DNA of 22,737 nt from a virus, in IMG/VR virus record IMGVR_UViG_3300020469_002898, positions 1-22,737 of that record; one strand, given 5' to 3'. This document shows positions 6,838 through 14,711 of this stretch, in pieces. The notes beneath the pieces were generated by a model. The model was not told the DNA's origin. It saw only the letters and a program-made list of their open reading frames with translations, and did not search any database. Within the stretch, counting starts at the first letter, position 1; the number at the start of each line of letters is the position of its first letter. The position numbers were made by a program, and so were the translations under genes.

Positions 6838-8417
6838 TCTGGTAACTCCCTGTTAATAATGATTCTCTCAAGATTATCTTTGTTTCTCTTGTAGAATATT
6901 TTACTGTTTTTGTGTTGTGATTTATACAACCATGGTGCTGGTTCTCCAGTCTCCTTACGAGTTCCACCCCAACTTGGATCTGATACAAAATCAATCCAAT
7001 AACAACCAACAACCTTATTGAGTTTCTTTCTCATACGGAACATGAGATCATGATCATCCATATCCTGTGGTGAGAACTCCTCATCAAAGTAATTCATCTT
7101 TCTAAGATCCTCACTATTGATCATCAGAGGACCACGATTTACTGTGCCCCTTACAGCAAATGTATTTCTATCAATGTTTGATTGATTTGCTTCGTCACAT
7201 GGATCCACAATATCACACCAACAGTTATCCAAGTCTTCCTCCATTCCAAGATGTGTGGAGTTTGGATTGAACTTATAGTTATGTGCAGTTCTGGCAGTTA
7301 CAGCAAACACATCGTCAAACGCTTCAAAAGGTTTCCTCATACGAGTATTCCATCCCTTCTCACGAATGACCATATCATCTTGGATGATAGTTACATATTT
7401 ACCTTGAGCCAATTTGAGACCAGCGTTGTTTGCCTTCGTCTCAAATACATCTGGTGTATTGATTACAGAGTTAGTAATCTCAGAGTCTTTCAAGTATTCT
7501 GTGATGACTTTTTCTGATTTATCAGTACAACCATCCACAACTACAATCAACTCATAGTTACCATCAGTATTATCTTCAATACCTTTCAATACATCCTCAA
7601 TGATATCTTCTTGATTATGAACTGTAAGGATTAAACTATCGACTGGTTCTAGTTTTATGTAATCAACCTGGTCTTTGATACTTACAAGAAACTGATCAAT
7701 AGGACGATAGAGAGAAACAATTCCTTTGTTGTATCTCTCATACCAGTAATCAGCATTACACTCAATGAAGTTACGAATGTCACTACCAACTACTGGGAGT
7801 CCATCACGAATAGCAATGTTAGTAAGGATACTTTGATCATGACGAACCTCTTCGAATCCATCCAACTCTCCCTTACCAGAGAATGTAGTAACCTCACCAT
7901 TGGTCCTTTCATCTAGACACCACTTCAACCAGTCTTTCAGAATCTTCTTTGACTCATCACATACTCTCCAGAATGTAAATCCAGCTTCGAGTTGTTTAGA
8001 CTCCCAGTAATCATCTTCATCACAATCCATGTAATGAAAACAATCTCTCTTAGTGTATTCACCTTGAACTGAGTTACCTAAAGGAAGGAGACATGGGTCA
8101 CCCTCCCAGATATCATCGACAGCTTTAAAGATTTCAGGATGAAAGATATCAAGTGCATCTAGTGCTAGAATTTTATCATCCTCTTCCAACTTCTCCATAG
8201 TTTGTAGAAGGAAGTATGGTTTCCAAGCAAAGTGACCATAGTTATTTTTTTCCGAGAACCACTCTTCATTCTCTTTGTAGATTTCTGAATTGAAAAGTGA
8301 TTCCTCATCAACAGCAAAGTGATTTACATCTAACTGTTTTGATAGTTTGTTTAGAAAAGATTGTCCTCTCCTATACTTATTATTACCAAATGATACTGTA
8401 AGTAAGTTCCAAGTCAT
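6834..8417 (-). CDS. two-domain GT-A glycosyltransferase (N-terminal DxxD GT, C-terminal GT2)
   Basis: Start chosen at ATG 8417 (overlapping the preceding stop as TAATG) rather than TTG 8441, giving 527 residues. Residues 1-250 resemble a hypothetical glycosyltransferase family with FAWKP (63-67), an acidic metal-type motif LDALD (86-90) and RHDQS (192-196). From about residue 260 a canonical GT2 domain begins: LILTVHNQEDII, VVVDGCTDKS (292-301) and the DxD-type QDD (346-348), followed by an acceptor region with DMDDHD. The protein therefore carries two candidate transferase sites and could add two sugars in sequence. Downstream methyltransferase and upstream fucosyltransferase genes support a role in glycan assembly. 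Confidence 0.78.
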   Translation of the reverse strand: MTWNLLTVSFGNNKYRRGQSFLNKLSKQLDVNHFAVDEESLFNSEIYKENEEWFSEKNNYGHFAWKPYFLLQTMEKLEEDDKILALDALDIFHPEIFKAVDDIWEGDPCLLPLGNSVQGEYTKRDCFHYMDCDEDDYWESKQLEAGFTFWRVCDESKKILKDWLKWCLDERTNGEVTTFSGKGELDGFEEVRHDQSILTNIAIRDGLPVVGSDIRNFIECNADYWYERYNKGIVSLYRPIDQFLVSIKDQVDYIKLEPVDSLILTVHNQEDIIEDVLKGIEDNTDGNYELIVVVDGCTDKSEKVITEYLKDSEITNSVINTPDVFETKANNAGLKLAQGKYVTIIQDDMVIREKGWNTRMRKPFEAFDDVFAVTARTAHNYKFNPNSTHLGMEEDLDNCWCDIVDPCDEANQSNIDRNTFAVRGTVNRGPLMINSEDLRKMNYFDEEFSPQDMDDHDLMFRMRKKLNKVVGCYWIDFVSDPSWGGTRKETGEPAPWLYKSQHKNSKIFYKRNKDNLERIIINRELPE

Positions 8418-9223
8418 TATGATTGAGGAATAATTGTCCAATGTTCGGGATACAGATCCCTTGTAGATTTATCTGAGTTGTTGGGACCAAACCAAGTCTC
8501 GGGTGCTACCACCTTACCTTTATCAGCCAACCAGGCTCCCCACCATGAGAATGTGGAGTTAGAGATAATAAAATCACTACACTGTGTCATCATATAGAGG
8601 TCATGATAAGGACCATTACCTTCTGATACAATGAACCTATCACTTCCAAAGAGAGGATTGTTCAATGCCCACTCAGGATCATCAGTAAAGATGACAACCT
8701 GTCGATCTTCGTCAAACTCTTTCAATGCATGTTCATAATAATCATCAGAAAGGTTGTGATGATTACCACTATTAATGAGATAATCACCTCTACGAATATG
8801 CAAAGCAACAGGATTGTCAAAACAATCCACGATGTCCTGACACTCTTCTTTGATTTCATTCTTGAATACAAACTCTGATCTAATACGATCTTGAATATGT
8901 TTGAAGTACCTCTCTGTTTGAAAGAAACCAATCAGACATGTATCGTGTTGAGTATCAATCTGGAATGCTCCCTCTTCAAAAGTGAACTCTCCTTCTTGAT
9001 AGTTCTTATCAGTAGGAATAAATCCAACCCTATCTGGTTTGATATCAAATGCATCAAACAACTCTATTCTAAGTCTATTCCCCAGGCTGTCAACCATCAC
9101 TTCATGATGATGTGGGATACAAAAAGATGTTCCAATCTTGTCTGCAACACCAATGAGTGATGCATACTGGAACATCTGATTACCAAGTTGTCCTAGTTTT
9201 CCTAGGTAATTAAAACCAATCAT
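8417..9223 (-). CDS. GT11 alpha-1,2-fucosyltransferase-like protein (copy 1)
   Basis: A 268-residue GT11 enzyme with the family signatures in order: GQLGNQMFQYA (11-21), FFQTERYF (100-107), HIRRGDY (142-148, the GDP-sugar binding motif), FTDDPEW (179-185) and SNSTFSWWGAWL (221-232). GT11 enzymes transfer fucose from GDP-L-fucose in alpha-1,2 linkage, usually to galactose. Length is normal for bacterial members. A second GT11 gene lies 820 nt upstream, separated by a GT-A gene. As a GDP-mannose epimerase of the GDP-L-galactose type is in the same operon, the donor may be GDP-L-fucose or GDP-L-galactose; the sequence cannot decide. ATGA overlaps the upstream stop. Confidence 0.9.
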   Translation of the reverse strand: MIGFNYLGKLGQLGNQMFQYASLIGVADKIGTSFCIPHHHEVMVDSLGNRLRIELFDAFDIKPDRVGFIPTDKNYQEGEFTFEEGAFQIDTQHDTCLIGFFQTERYFKHIQDRIRSEFVFKNEIKEECQDIVDCFDNPVALHIRRGDYLINSGNHHNLSDDYYEHALKEFDEDRQVVIFTDDPEWALNNPLFGSDRFIVSEGNGPYHDLYMMTQCSDFIISNSTFSWWGAWLADKGKVVAPETWFGPNNSDKSTRDLYPEHWTIIPQS

Positions 9224-10041
9224 GTATACTTCTTGAGATACTTCTGTTCTTTGTAATATTGCCTAAGTTCTTCTTCACTCAAAGGTTTGAGAAACTCCCA
9301 CAAGGCAAAGTTGTTTTGCATGTGTGGATTATTTAACCATGAGTTATGAGTTCTCATATGTTCTAGGTGATAGACCCAGTTCTCAATCCTACCTACATTG
9401 TATCCAAGTAGATTAAATCTATGAAGTCTCTCTTTATCTTCTGGTGAGTATGAGATAAAGTTCTCATTCTCCATACCAGCTTCGATGTATGTTGACCTAC
9501 GAATGAACTGTGCGTGTCCACTCTCTGCATTATCAATCTCTACCTTCTTCTCTAGATGTGAGAACTTACAGTCGTTAGATAGAAATTTAGATACCATTTC
9601 ATCGGTAGCATATACTTTCTTTTGCCATGGTCCCTGTCCATAAGGATAGATGACATCATAACCTCCTTCAGTAATAAACTTTTGTGCTTCTAGGTATGTA
9701 TTGATAGGCAGTAAAACATCGCAATCATAGTTAACAACTACCTCTGTCTCACATATATTCAACATCTCATTGAGATACCTCATACGGTAGAACATATTAT
9801 CAACAGGATCACTCTTCTCAAAGATATGAGTTAAGTTCTCAATCCCATCTTCCACATAGTCCGAGATCTGAGGGAGACACTGTTGTTGAAATACTGATTC
9901 GGTGTCAACCTCCTTGAGGATAACCTTTGTATCAAAGTTCTCAAGGAGATAACACAATGTAGTGATTACATTCCTCATTCGATCTTCTGATTCGATACAA
10001 ATAGGAATGATGAAGGTAGTGTCTTTAAGATCGTGTCTCAT
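9220..10041 (-). CDS. GT-A (GT2-like) glycosyltransferase
   Basis: A 273-residue GT-A protein. It opens with DTTFIIPICIESEDR, the first strand of GT2/GT27-like enzymes, and has a DxD metal motif in NYDCDVLLP (Asp106, Asp108). SGHAQFIRRSTYIEAG and SPEDKERLHR match the conserved region that follows the active site in polysaccharide galactosyl- and GalNAc-transferases. The ATG at 10041 gives a 1-nt gap after the upstream stop. An ATG at 10092, preceded by GAGG, would add 17 residues inside the end of the upstream gene and is not favoured. It sits between the two GT11 genes. Donor and acceptor are unknown. Confidence 0.8.
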   Translation of the reverse strand: MRHDLKDTTFIIPICIESEDRMRNVITTLCYLLENFDTKVILKEVDTESVFQQQCLPQISDYVEDGIENLTHIFEKSDPVDNMFYRMRYLNEMLNICETEVVVNYDCDVLLPINTYLEAQKFITEGGYDVIYPYGQGPWQKKVYATDEMVSKFLSNDCKFSHLEKKVEIDNAESGHAQFIRRSTYIEAGMENENFISYSPEDKERLHRFNLLGYNVGRIENWVYHLEHMRTHNSWLNNPHMQNNFALWEFLKPLSEEELRQYYKEQKYLKKYT

Positions 10042-10042
10042 A

Positions 10043-10951
10043 TTAATTAGGGATAACGGTCCACTCGTCAGGATAGAGGTCTTTACAGTCATTGACAGCC
10101 TCTAGGACAGGTCCATACCAGTGTTCAGGAGCCACTACAGGGTTAGTCCTACCCTTTTGTAACCAGGCTCCCCACCAACCCAAAGAGGAGGAAGAGAGAA
10201 TAGCTCCATTACATAGAGACATCAAACATAGGTCAGTGTAAGGAACTTTAGAACGACGGCGACCACCATCACCTTCTAGGCACATATGGTCATACTCAGG
10301 AACATCAGTATTGATAAGGAACCTTTCATCATCAAAGAACTCTTGTTCAGAGCACCACTGAGGATCATCAGAACATACTAAAACATGAGAGTCAGGGAAT
10401 AGTTCCAGAGCTCTTGTATAGTAGTCAAACGTCATCATCCGATAATAATCTTCACGACCCACATTATCTCCACGACGAACATGGAGAAAATTAATGTTCT
10501 CAAAATTACTGATAAAGTCATTACAAGGTTCTAGAATCTCTGGCTTGAATGCAAAGTCTGCACGAATCTCATGTTCGATATGTTTGAAATACTTTTCAGT
10601 CTGGAGATAACCATCTAGGTTTGTTCCGTCCTCAAAGTTATTGAAGAGTTCTTCATCAAAACAATAAGCACCCTCAGTTACATTCTTAGTATTAGGATTA
10701 GTTTCCTTAAGAGACTGGAAAGAGAACATGGATTGTGGTGAGACATTCTCATTCACAAACCCAATGTTGTCTGATTTCAGTCCAACCAACTCAAAGGGAT
10801 GATGCATCCCATAGTTAGCGTAAGTGTCATGGCTATCAGGAGGAATACACCACTCATACCCATGTTTTGATGCAATACCTCTCAGTGCTGCATACTGAAA
10901 GAGTTGGTTACCGAAACGACCATTCGTTCCTAGACGATCATATCCAATCAT
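10043..10951 (-). CDS. GT11 fucosyltransferase-like protein (copy 2)
   Basis: A 302-residue GT11 protein, paralogous to the copy at 8417-9223. Motifs are GRFGNQLFQYA (11-21), YLQTEKYF (115-122), HVRRGD (157-162), CSDDPQW (193-199) and SSSSLGWWGAWL (253-264). Both copies end with a PExWxGP...DLYPxxWTxIP tail, suggesting a shared origin. This copy is longer, with an insertion rich in Asp/Gly/Arg around residues 221-236 before PYTDLCLMS, which may alter acceptor choice. It probably uses GDP-L-fucose or a related GDP-L-sugar. It is joined to the dehydrogenase gene upstream by ATGA. Confidence 0.9.
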   Translation of the reverse strand: MIGYDRLGTNGRFGNQLFQYAALRGIASKHGYEWCIPPDSHDTYANYGMHHPFELVGLKSDNIGFVNENVSPQSMFSFQSLKETNPNTKNVTEGAYCFDEELFNNFEDGTNLDGYLQTEKYFKHIEHEIRADFAFKPEILEPCNDFISNFENINFLHVRRGDNVGREDYYRMMTFDYYTRALELFPDSHVLVCSDDPQWCSEQEFFDDERFLINTDVPEYDHMCLEGDGGRRRSKVPYTDLCLMSLCNGAILSSSSLGWWGAWLQKGRTNPVVAPEHWYGPVLEAVNDCKDLYPDEWTVIPN

Positions 10952-12102
10952 AAGTTTACAATAAAGATGTCTTCAGTGATGTTGAACTTGTTATCCACAA
11001 ATCTTACCATATCACCATAGGTTTTGTCAAGGTATTCAGACACTTGAGGTGTGACCCTTCTGTCATTCTGAATGTAGACCTTGTGTCCTCTCTCTAGGAG
11101 GTCTAGAGCCAAACGATACTGTTGACTCTCTGTGAGAATATCTGTTCCTTTCTTATAGGTAATATACTCAAAGTAGTATGGGAGTTTGTTTGAGTTCATT
11201 GTATCCCAATAATCACATACAATCTTTGCATGTTCGTTATTGAAACCATCTGTAACATAACCTAGGTTATACTCCAGTCCTACGCCCTTAGCGAAGTGTG
11301 CAAAAGCTCTGTTATCTCTAGGAAGACATGGACCACCATAACCTACACCCCAACCAAGATATTTCTTACCAATACGACTATCACATCCAACAGCACTTAG
11401 AACTGCAGTAACCTCATCACCACATCCTGCCATATGGAGGACATCACCTAACATATTGGCGTAACTAATCTTAGTTGTGAGGAAACAATTGACTGCGATC
11501 TTAGTGATCTCTGCAGACTTTGTACTCATAGTACAAACAATTGCTCTGTTGATTTGAATCTTCTTATAGAGATTATTGATATCCTTTACGGTTGTATCGT
11601 TCTCCATAGATTGATCAATACCAAGAAGAACCATATCAGCCTTCTTAAGATCACTCACAATACTACCCTGTGCAATAAACTCAGGATTATAAAGTACCTT
11701 CACATTACTAGGAAGTTGTGAAGTAAATTGATCACAATCACCAGGATTGGTAGTGCAACCAATCACAAGATACTTTCTCTTTTCTACATCACTAAACTCT
11801 GATACAACCTGCCACACAGCGGATACATCATATGATCCATCATCATTAGATGGAGTTTGCACAAGAGTATAGATGAGATCACACTCATCAATTACTTCTT
11901 TGTTATTAGTTGTTGCTCTAAAATTCTTTGATACTCTGAGTAGATCTTCTACTTCAGGTTCATTAGTTGTGATCTTTTTCTGGTTCAGATCGTTTACATA
12001 ATCCTCACGGATATCTGATACTAGAACATCATAACCAGCTTGCTCACAAAGAAGAGCAAAACAGATACCTAATCTGCCTGCTCCAATAACTCCAATTTTC
12101 AT
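10948..12102 (-). CDS. UDP-glucose/GDP-mannose 6-dehydrogenase family protein
   Basis: A 384-residue nucleotide-sugar dehydrogenase that oxidises the sugar C6 alcohol to a uronic acid with two NAD+. Visible features are GAGRLG (7-12), TNPG (118-121), PEFIAQGS (140-147), the K201/N205 pair in KIAVNCFLTTK and the catalytic Cys259 in GYGGPCLPRD (254-263). The C-terminal third is shorter than in most Ugd/AlgD proteins but retains GHKVYIQNDRR, the expected nucleotide-binding end. Whether UDP-glucose or GDP-mannose (or a HexNAc) is used cannot be read from these motifs. It needs NAD+, and the NAD synthetase gene precedes it with an ATGA overlap. Confidence 0.88.
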   Translation of the reverse strand: MKIGVIGAGRLGICFALLCEQAGYDVLVSDIREDYVNDLNQKKITTNEPEVEDLLRVSKNFRATTNNKEVIDECDLIYTLVQTPSNDDGSYDVSAVWQVVSEFSDVEKRKYLVIGCTTNPGDCDQFTSQLPSNVKVLYNPEFIAQGSIVSDLKKADMVLLGIDQSMENDTTVKDINNLYKKIQINRAIVCTMSTKSAEITKIAVNCFLTTKISYANMLGDVLHMAGCGDEVTAVLSAVGCDSRIGKKYLGWGVGYGGPCLPRDNRAFAHFAKGVGLEYNLGYVTDGFNNEHAKIVCDYWDTMNSNKLPYYFEYITYKKGTDILTESQQYRLALDLLERGHKVYIQNDRRVTPQVSEYLDKTYGDMVRFVDNKFNITEDIFIVNL

Positions 12103-12845
12103 AGTGTAAATGTAGGAATAGGTTGCATCTTGTGTTGGTTCATTTTATTGAACCTTTGTAGAACTTCCAAACCAGGACCACTACCAGTTTCCATTGCTTC
12201 TTCTAGTTCAGCATAGGAAGCACCAAGTTGATCCTCATCTGTTCGTTCATCATCCCATAATCCGTCAGTTGGTTTAGCTTCAATAATCCTTGAATCAACT
12301 CCAAAGAATTTACCAAGTTCCCATACTTCAGTCTTATAAAGATCAGCGATAGGTGCAACATCCACCCCGCCGTCACCATATTTAGTGTAAAATCCTACAC
12401 CATAATCTTCGACTTTATTACCAGTGCCGACAACAAGACCTTTATGTCTTCCAGCAATCTGATACAAAGTAACCATACGAAGTCGCGAACGTGTATTGGC
12501 CAAAGAATGATTGTCTACATTCTCACTATCAACACCAATAGTATAACGAAAAGATTCAAATGTATTGGTGAGATCATATTTCAACACAATCACATTCGGA
12601 TAAATCCTCTCCAACCAATCAAGATGAATCTCAGAAAGTTGTTTCTGTTGTTCATTCTGATGAATAGGCATCCCTATAGCATATACAGGGTATCCAGTTT
12701 CAGCTGCTAGAGTTGATGATACGGCAGAATCAATACCACCAGACACACCAACTACAAAACATTCAGACGAACTCGTATCTTTATAGTTACTCAACCAGGA
12801 AGAAATATCATCCTTGAGTTTATTGTAATCACTTATTCTGTTCAT
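12099..12845 (-). CDS. nadE: NH3-dependent NAD+ synthetase (NadE-like N-type ATP pyrophosphatase)
   Basis: A 248-residue protein with the N-type ATP-pyrophosphatase loop SGGIDS (35-40), the NadE-type ANTRSRLRM segment, a GTGNKVEDYGVGFYTKYGDG block and DVAPIADLYKT, all of which are NadE hallmarks; the last two contribute the deamido-NAD and ammonia-site residues. It would amidate nicotinic acid adenine dinucleotide to NAD+. No glutaminase domain is present, so it is the ammonia type. The ATG at 12845 is chosen over 12869: it leaves a 17-nt overlap and has AGG/GAGG upstream. In a glycan operon it could supply NAD+ for the dehydrogenases and epimerases, or replenish NAD in the infected cell. Confidence 0.88.
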   Translation of the reverse strand: MNRISDYNKLKDDISSWLSNYKDTSSSECFVVGVSGGIDSAVSSTLAAETGYPVYAIGMPIHQNEQQKQLSEIHLDWLERIYPNVIVLKYDLTNTFESFRYTIGVDSENVDNHSLANTRSRLRMVTLYQIAGRHKGLVVGTGNKVEDYGVGFYTKYGDGGVDVAPIADLYKTEVWELGKFFGVDSRIIEAKPTDGLWDDERTDEDQLGASYAELEEAMETGSGPGLEVLQRFNKMNQHKMQPIPTFTL

Positions 12846-13884
12846 TGACCTGTGCCTCAATCCATTCATAAGTTTTACGAATCCCTTCTTCGAGGGGTTG
12901 TTTGTAGTCCCATCCTAACTCACGACGGACTACATCATTGTTACTATTCCTACCACGAACACCAAGAGGTGCATCCATTTTATGATTTCTTTTAATAGGT
13001 TTACCTGCCACCTTGGAAGTGATATCAGTTAGTTGATTGATAGTTACCATCTCCTCTGAACCAATATTCACAGGACCAATAAAATCACTATCCATCAAAC
13101 GACGGGAAGCTTCAATACACTCATCAATATAAAGGAATGAACGTGTCTGTTCACCATCACCCCATACTTCAATGTGTCCACCAACACCAGATAGTTGTGC
13201 TACCTTTCTACAGATGGCTGCTGGGGCTTTCTCTCGTCCACCATCCCAGGTTCCTTCTGGTCCGAAGATGTTATGATATCGAGTAACCCGAACAGGGATG
13301 CCGTGATTACGATGATAAGCAAAGTACAGACGCTCGGAGAAGAGCTTCTCCCATCCATATTCGGAGTCTGGGTTTGCTGGGTATGCTGAGTCTTCACTAC
13401 AATCTGGGTTGTCAGGATCTAATTGGTTGTGTTCTGGATACATGCAAGCAGATCCAGAGTAGAAGATCTTGGTATAGTTTCTACCAGTAACTTCGTTTCT
13501 CTTTCTCTGTTCTTCTAGAACATTGAGGTTGATACTTACAGAGTTGTGCATGATATCTGCATCATTCTCACCCGAGAATACAAACCCTGCTCCACCCATA
13601 TCAGCAGCAAACTGATAGATCTCATCGAAGGAATGAATGTATCGATAAGGAACTTCATTGTAGAAGTTTCCTCTATCTCCTTTATATTCAAGAACGCGTT
13701 TTACAAAAGGTGCATCTCTCAAATCACCATATACGAATTCATCTGCTTCAGTTGCAGAGAACTCAGGAGCTTTGAGATCAACACCACGAACCCAATAGCC
13801 TTCAGACTTAAGTCTCTTGACCATATGAGAACCAATGAATCCACCAGCACCTAGAACAAGTGCCTTCTTAATATATTGTGCCAT
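12829..13884 (-). CDS. GDP-mannose 3',5'-epimerase (plant GME type)
   Basis: A 351-residue extended SDR that closely follows plant GME. It has GAGGFIG (12-18), AADMGGAGF (93-101), SGSACMYPE (143-151), YGWEK (176-180), GGREKAPAA (215-223), WGDGEQTRSF (241-250) and GVRGRNS (298-304). Arabidopsis GME uses Cys145, Tyr174, Lys178 and Lys217; here Cys147, Tyr176, Lys180 and Lys219 keep exactly that spacing. GME converts GDP-D-mannose to GDP-L-galactose (and GDP-L-gulose). It is the first gene of the long operon, 21 nt after the promoter -10 element, with no obvious Shine-Dalgarno sequence. Motif identity makes this more specific than a generic epimerase call. Confidence 0.88.
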   Translation of the reverse strand: MAQYIKKALVLGAGGFIGSHMVKRLKSEGYWVRGVDLKAPEFSATEADEFVYGDLRDAPFVKRVLEYKGDRGNFYNEVPYRYIHSFDEIYQFAADMGGAGFVFSGENDADIMHNSVSINLNVLEEQRKRNEVTGRNYTKIFYSGSACMYPEHNQLDPDNPDCSEDSAYPANPDSEYGWEKLFSERLYFAYHRNHGIPVRVTRYHNIFGPEGTWDGGREKAPAAICRKVAQLSGVGGHIEVWGDGEQTRSFLYIDECIEASRRLMDSDFIGPVNIGSEEMVTINQLTDITSKVAGKPIKRNHKMDAPLGVRGRNSNNDVVRRELGWDYKQPLEEGIRKTYEWIEAQVNEQNK

Positions 13885-13904
13885 GTTATAGTGTAGTTGT
13901 TCTT

Positions 13905-13933
13905 ATTATATCAGAAGTCCATCTTTCTACCAA
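13905..13933 (-). promoter_or_regulatory. sigma70-type promoter for the glycan operon
   Basis: On the minus strand, TTGGTA and TATAAT are separated by 17 bases, and a TG one base before the -10 makes it an extended -10 element. The TG is part of the TGA stop of the upstream gene (13913-13911). Predicted transcription start is near 13898, leaving a leader of about 14 nt before the ATG at 13884. No other promoter of this quality is visible in the following 13.8 kb. Confidence 0.65.
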
Positions 13934-14117
13934 GTCTTTCAATGAGATCATCAACCTTAGCTTCTAGATCACCATCACATCCACCACCTGAAGATTCGTG
14001 AGAGTGACTCTTCAGTTCTTTGACTGCCTTCTCAAGTGCCTTCAGTCTCGACTCTACTTCAACATCATACTTTGACATTGCTGCCCCATTGGCAGACTTT
14101 GCGGCTTTGCCTTCCAT
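13911..14117 (-). CDS. small coiled-coil protein, unknown function
   Basis: A 68-residue product from ATG 14117. A longer open frame back to GTG 14195 would read straight through the terminator at 14152-14177 and is rejected; an ATG at 14078 is another option. The protein has an Ala/Gly/Lys-rich head, a heptad-like stretch VEVESRLKALEKAVKELK, a SHSHESSGGG linker and a second short amphipathic helix (LEAKVDDLIERLGRK), suggesting two helices that could oligomerise. An ATAAATA late-promoter-like motif lies 23 nt upstream, so it may be expressed late, perhaps as a small virion or assembly protein. No family recognised. Confidence 0.7.
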   Translation of the reverse strand: MEGKAAKSANGAAMSKYDVEVESRLKALEKAVKELKSHSHESSGGGCDGDLEAKVDDLIERLGRKMDF

Positions 14118-14139
14118 AATTGTAAAAAATAACTTCTGA

Positions 14140-14147
14140 TATTTATG
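14140..14147 (-). promoter_or_regulatory. T4-type late promoter-like motif (CATAAATA)
   Basis: The minus strand reads CATAAATA, 7 of 8 matches to the T4 late consensus TATAAATA, followed by TC as in the copy at 17038-17045. It lies just after a strong terminator and 23 nt before the ATG at 14117, a sensible place for a late promoter of the coiled-coil gene. Confidence 0.5.
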
Positions 14148-14151
14148 CATT

Positions 14152-14177
14152 AAAAAAGACCCGAAGGTCTCTTTTTT
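14152..14177 (-). terminator. intrinsic terminator with UUCG tetraloop
   Basis: On the minus strand AGACC-TTCG-GGTCT forms a five-pair stem closed by the very stable C(UUCG)G tetraloop and is followed at once by five more T residues. An A-run on the 5' side extends the helix and makes it capable of acting on both strands. It ends the transcript of the three small genes at 14926-14220, whose last stop is 43 nt upstream. Confidence 0.85.
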
Positions 14178-14219
14178 GGGTGCTTGGCTCGCCACTTGTT
14201 CTTTGGAGAAACAAGAAAC

Positions 14220-14474
14220 TCATGAAGGGATATCCCGACCAGTGCTGTTAGAGTCCATCCGTGACTTAATGAGATCAATCCTTGCTCTTAAGTTTACTTC
14301 AGAGTCTCTTTGGAAATTACCATATGCAATATTCATAAGAGTTTGAACCGTCTTCCATCCATGATACTTTTTATGAGATCTCACTCTCATATAGTAATCA
14401 TGGAGTAGAAGTTTGGCATCATGTACCGTCATCCACTCATGTATTAGAGTTAAGTTGATGGCATCCTTTTCCAT
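14220..14474 (-). CDS. 84-residue protein of unknown function
   Basis: An 84-residue basic protein starting at an ATG directly after the TAA of the previous gene (no spacer). It is rich in His and Arg/Lys in the middle (YMRVRSHKKYHGWK) and ends SNSTGRDIPS. No known motif, signal peptide or membrane segment is seen. It is the last of three small co-oriented genes that share a promoter at about 14950 and a terminator at 14152-14177. The operon position and absence of stops support it as a real gene; function unknown. Confidence 0.65.
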   Translation of the reverse strand: MEKDAINLTLIHEWMTVHDAKLLLHDYYMRVRSHKKYHGWKTVQTLMNIAYGNFQRDSEVNLRARIDLIKSRMDSNSTGRDIPS

Positions 14475-14711
14475 TTAAGTTGAAGATACAGAGTCTTTTA
14501 CATAACAAGGTACACCTTCAGGATCTAACCATTTAGTATAGTTAAGGTCTTCCATAGCTAATGTTATTTGCATCCCATTATCACAGAGGTACATATCACG
14601 ATATCGTTTTGTATAACTATCTGCTTTCTGAATACGAAAATCAGGGAACCCATTCTCTAGGGTTCCATACTCAACATATCGATAGGGGAAACGTTCGTTA
14701 AGGACTTTCAT
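14475..14711 (-). CDS. 78-residue protein of unknown function
   Basis: Start at ATG 14711, which overlaps the previous stop as TGATG; the open frame extends one codon further to a TTG. The 78-residue product (MKVLNERFPYRYVEYGTL...) is rich in Tyr and Asp and has two Cys. It shows alternating short strands, with DMYLCDNGMQITLAMEDLNY looking like a beta hairpin. Nothing in it is diagnostic of a family. It is the middle gene of the three-gene small cluster. Confidence 0.65.
   Translation of the reverse strand: MKVLNERFPYRYVEYGTLENGFPDFRIQKADSYTKRYRDMYLCDNGMQITLAMEDLNYTKWLDPEGVPCYVKDSVSST

Noticed and set aside
7182-7517. Plus-strand open frame of 111 codons
   Set aside because: It is antisense to the GT2 domain of the two-domain glycosyltransferase and shows no ribosome site or motif.
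12444-12710. Plus-strand open frame of 88 codons opposite nadE
   Set aside because: All supported genes are on the minus strand; this is a shadow of nadE codons without any recognisable domain.
14118-14195. N-terminal extension of the coiled-coil gene from GTG 14195
   Set aside because: The frame would translate through a strong UUCG terminator and the late-like promoter; downstream ATGs fit better.
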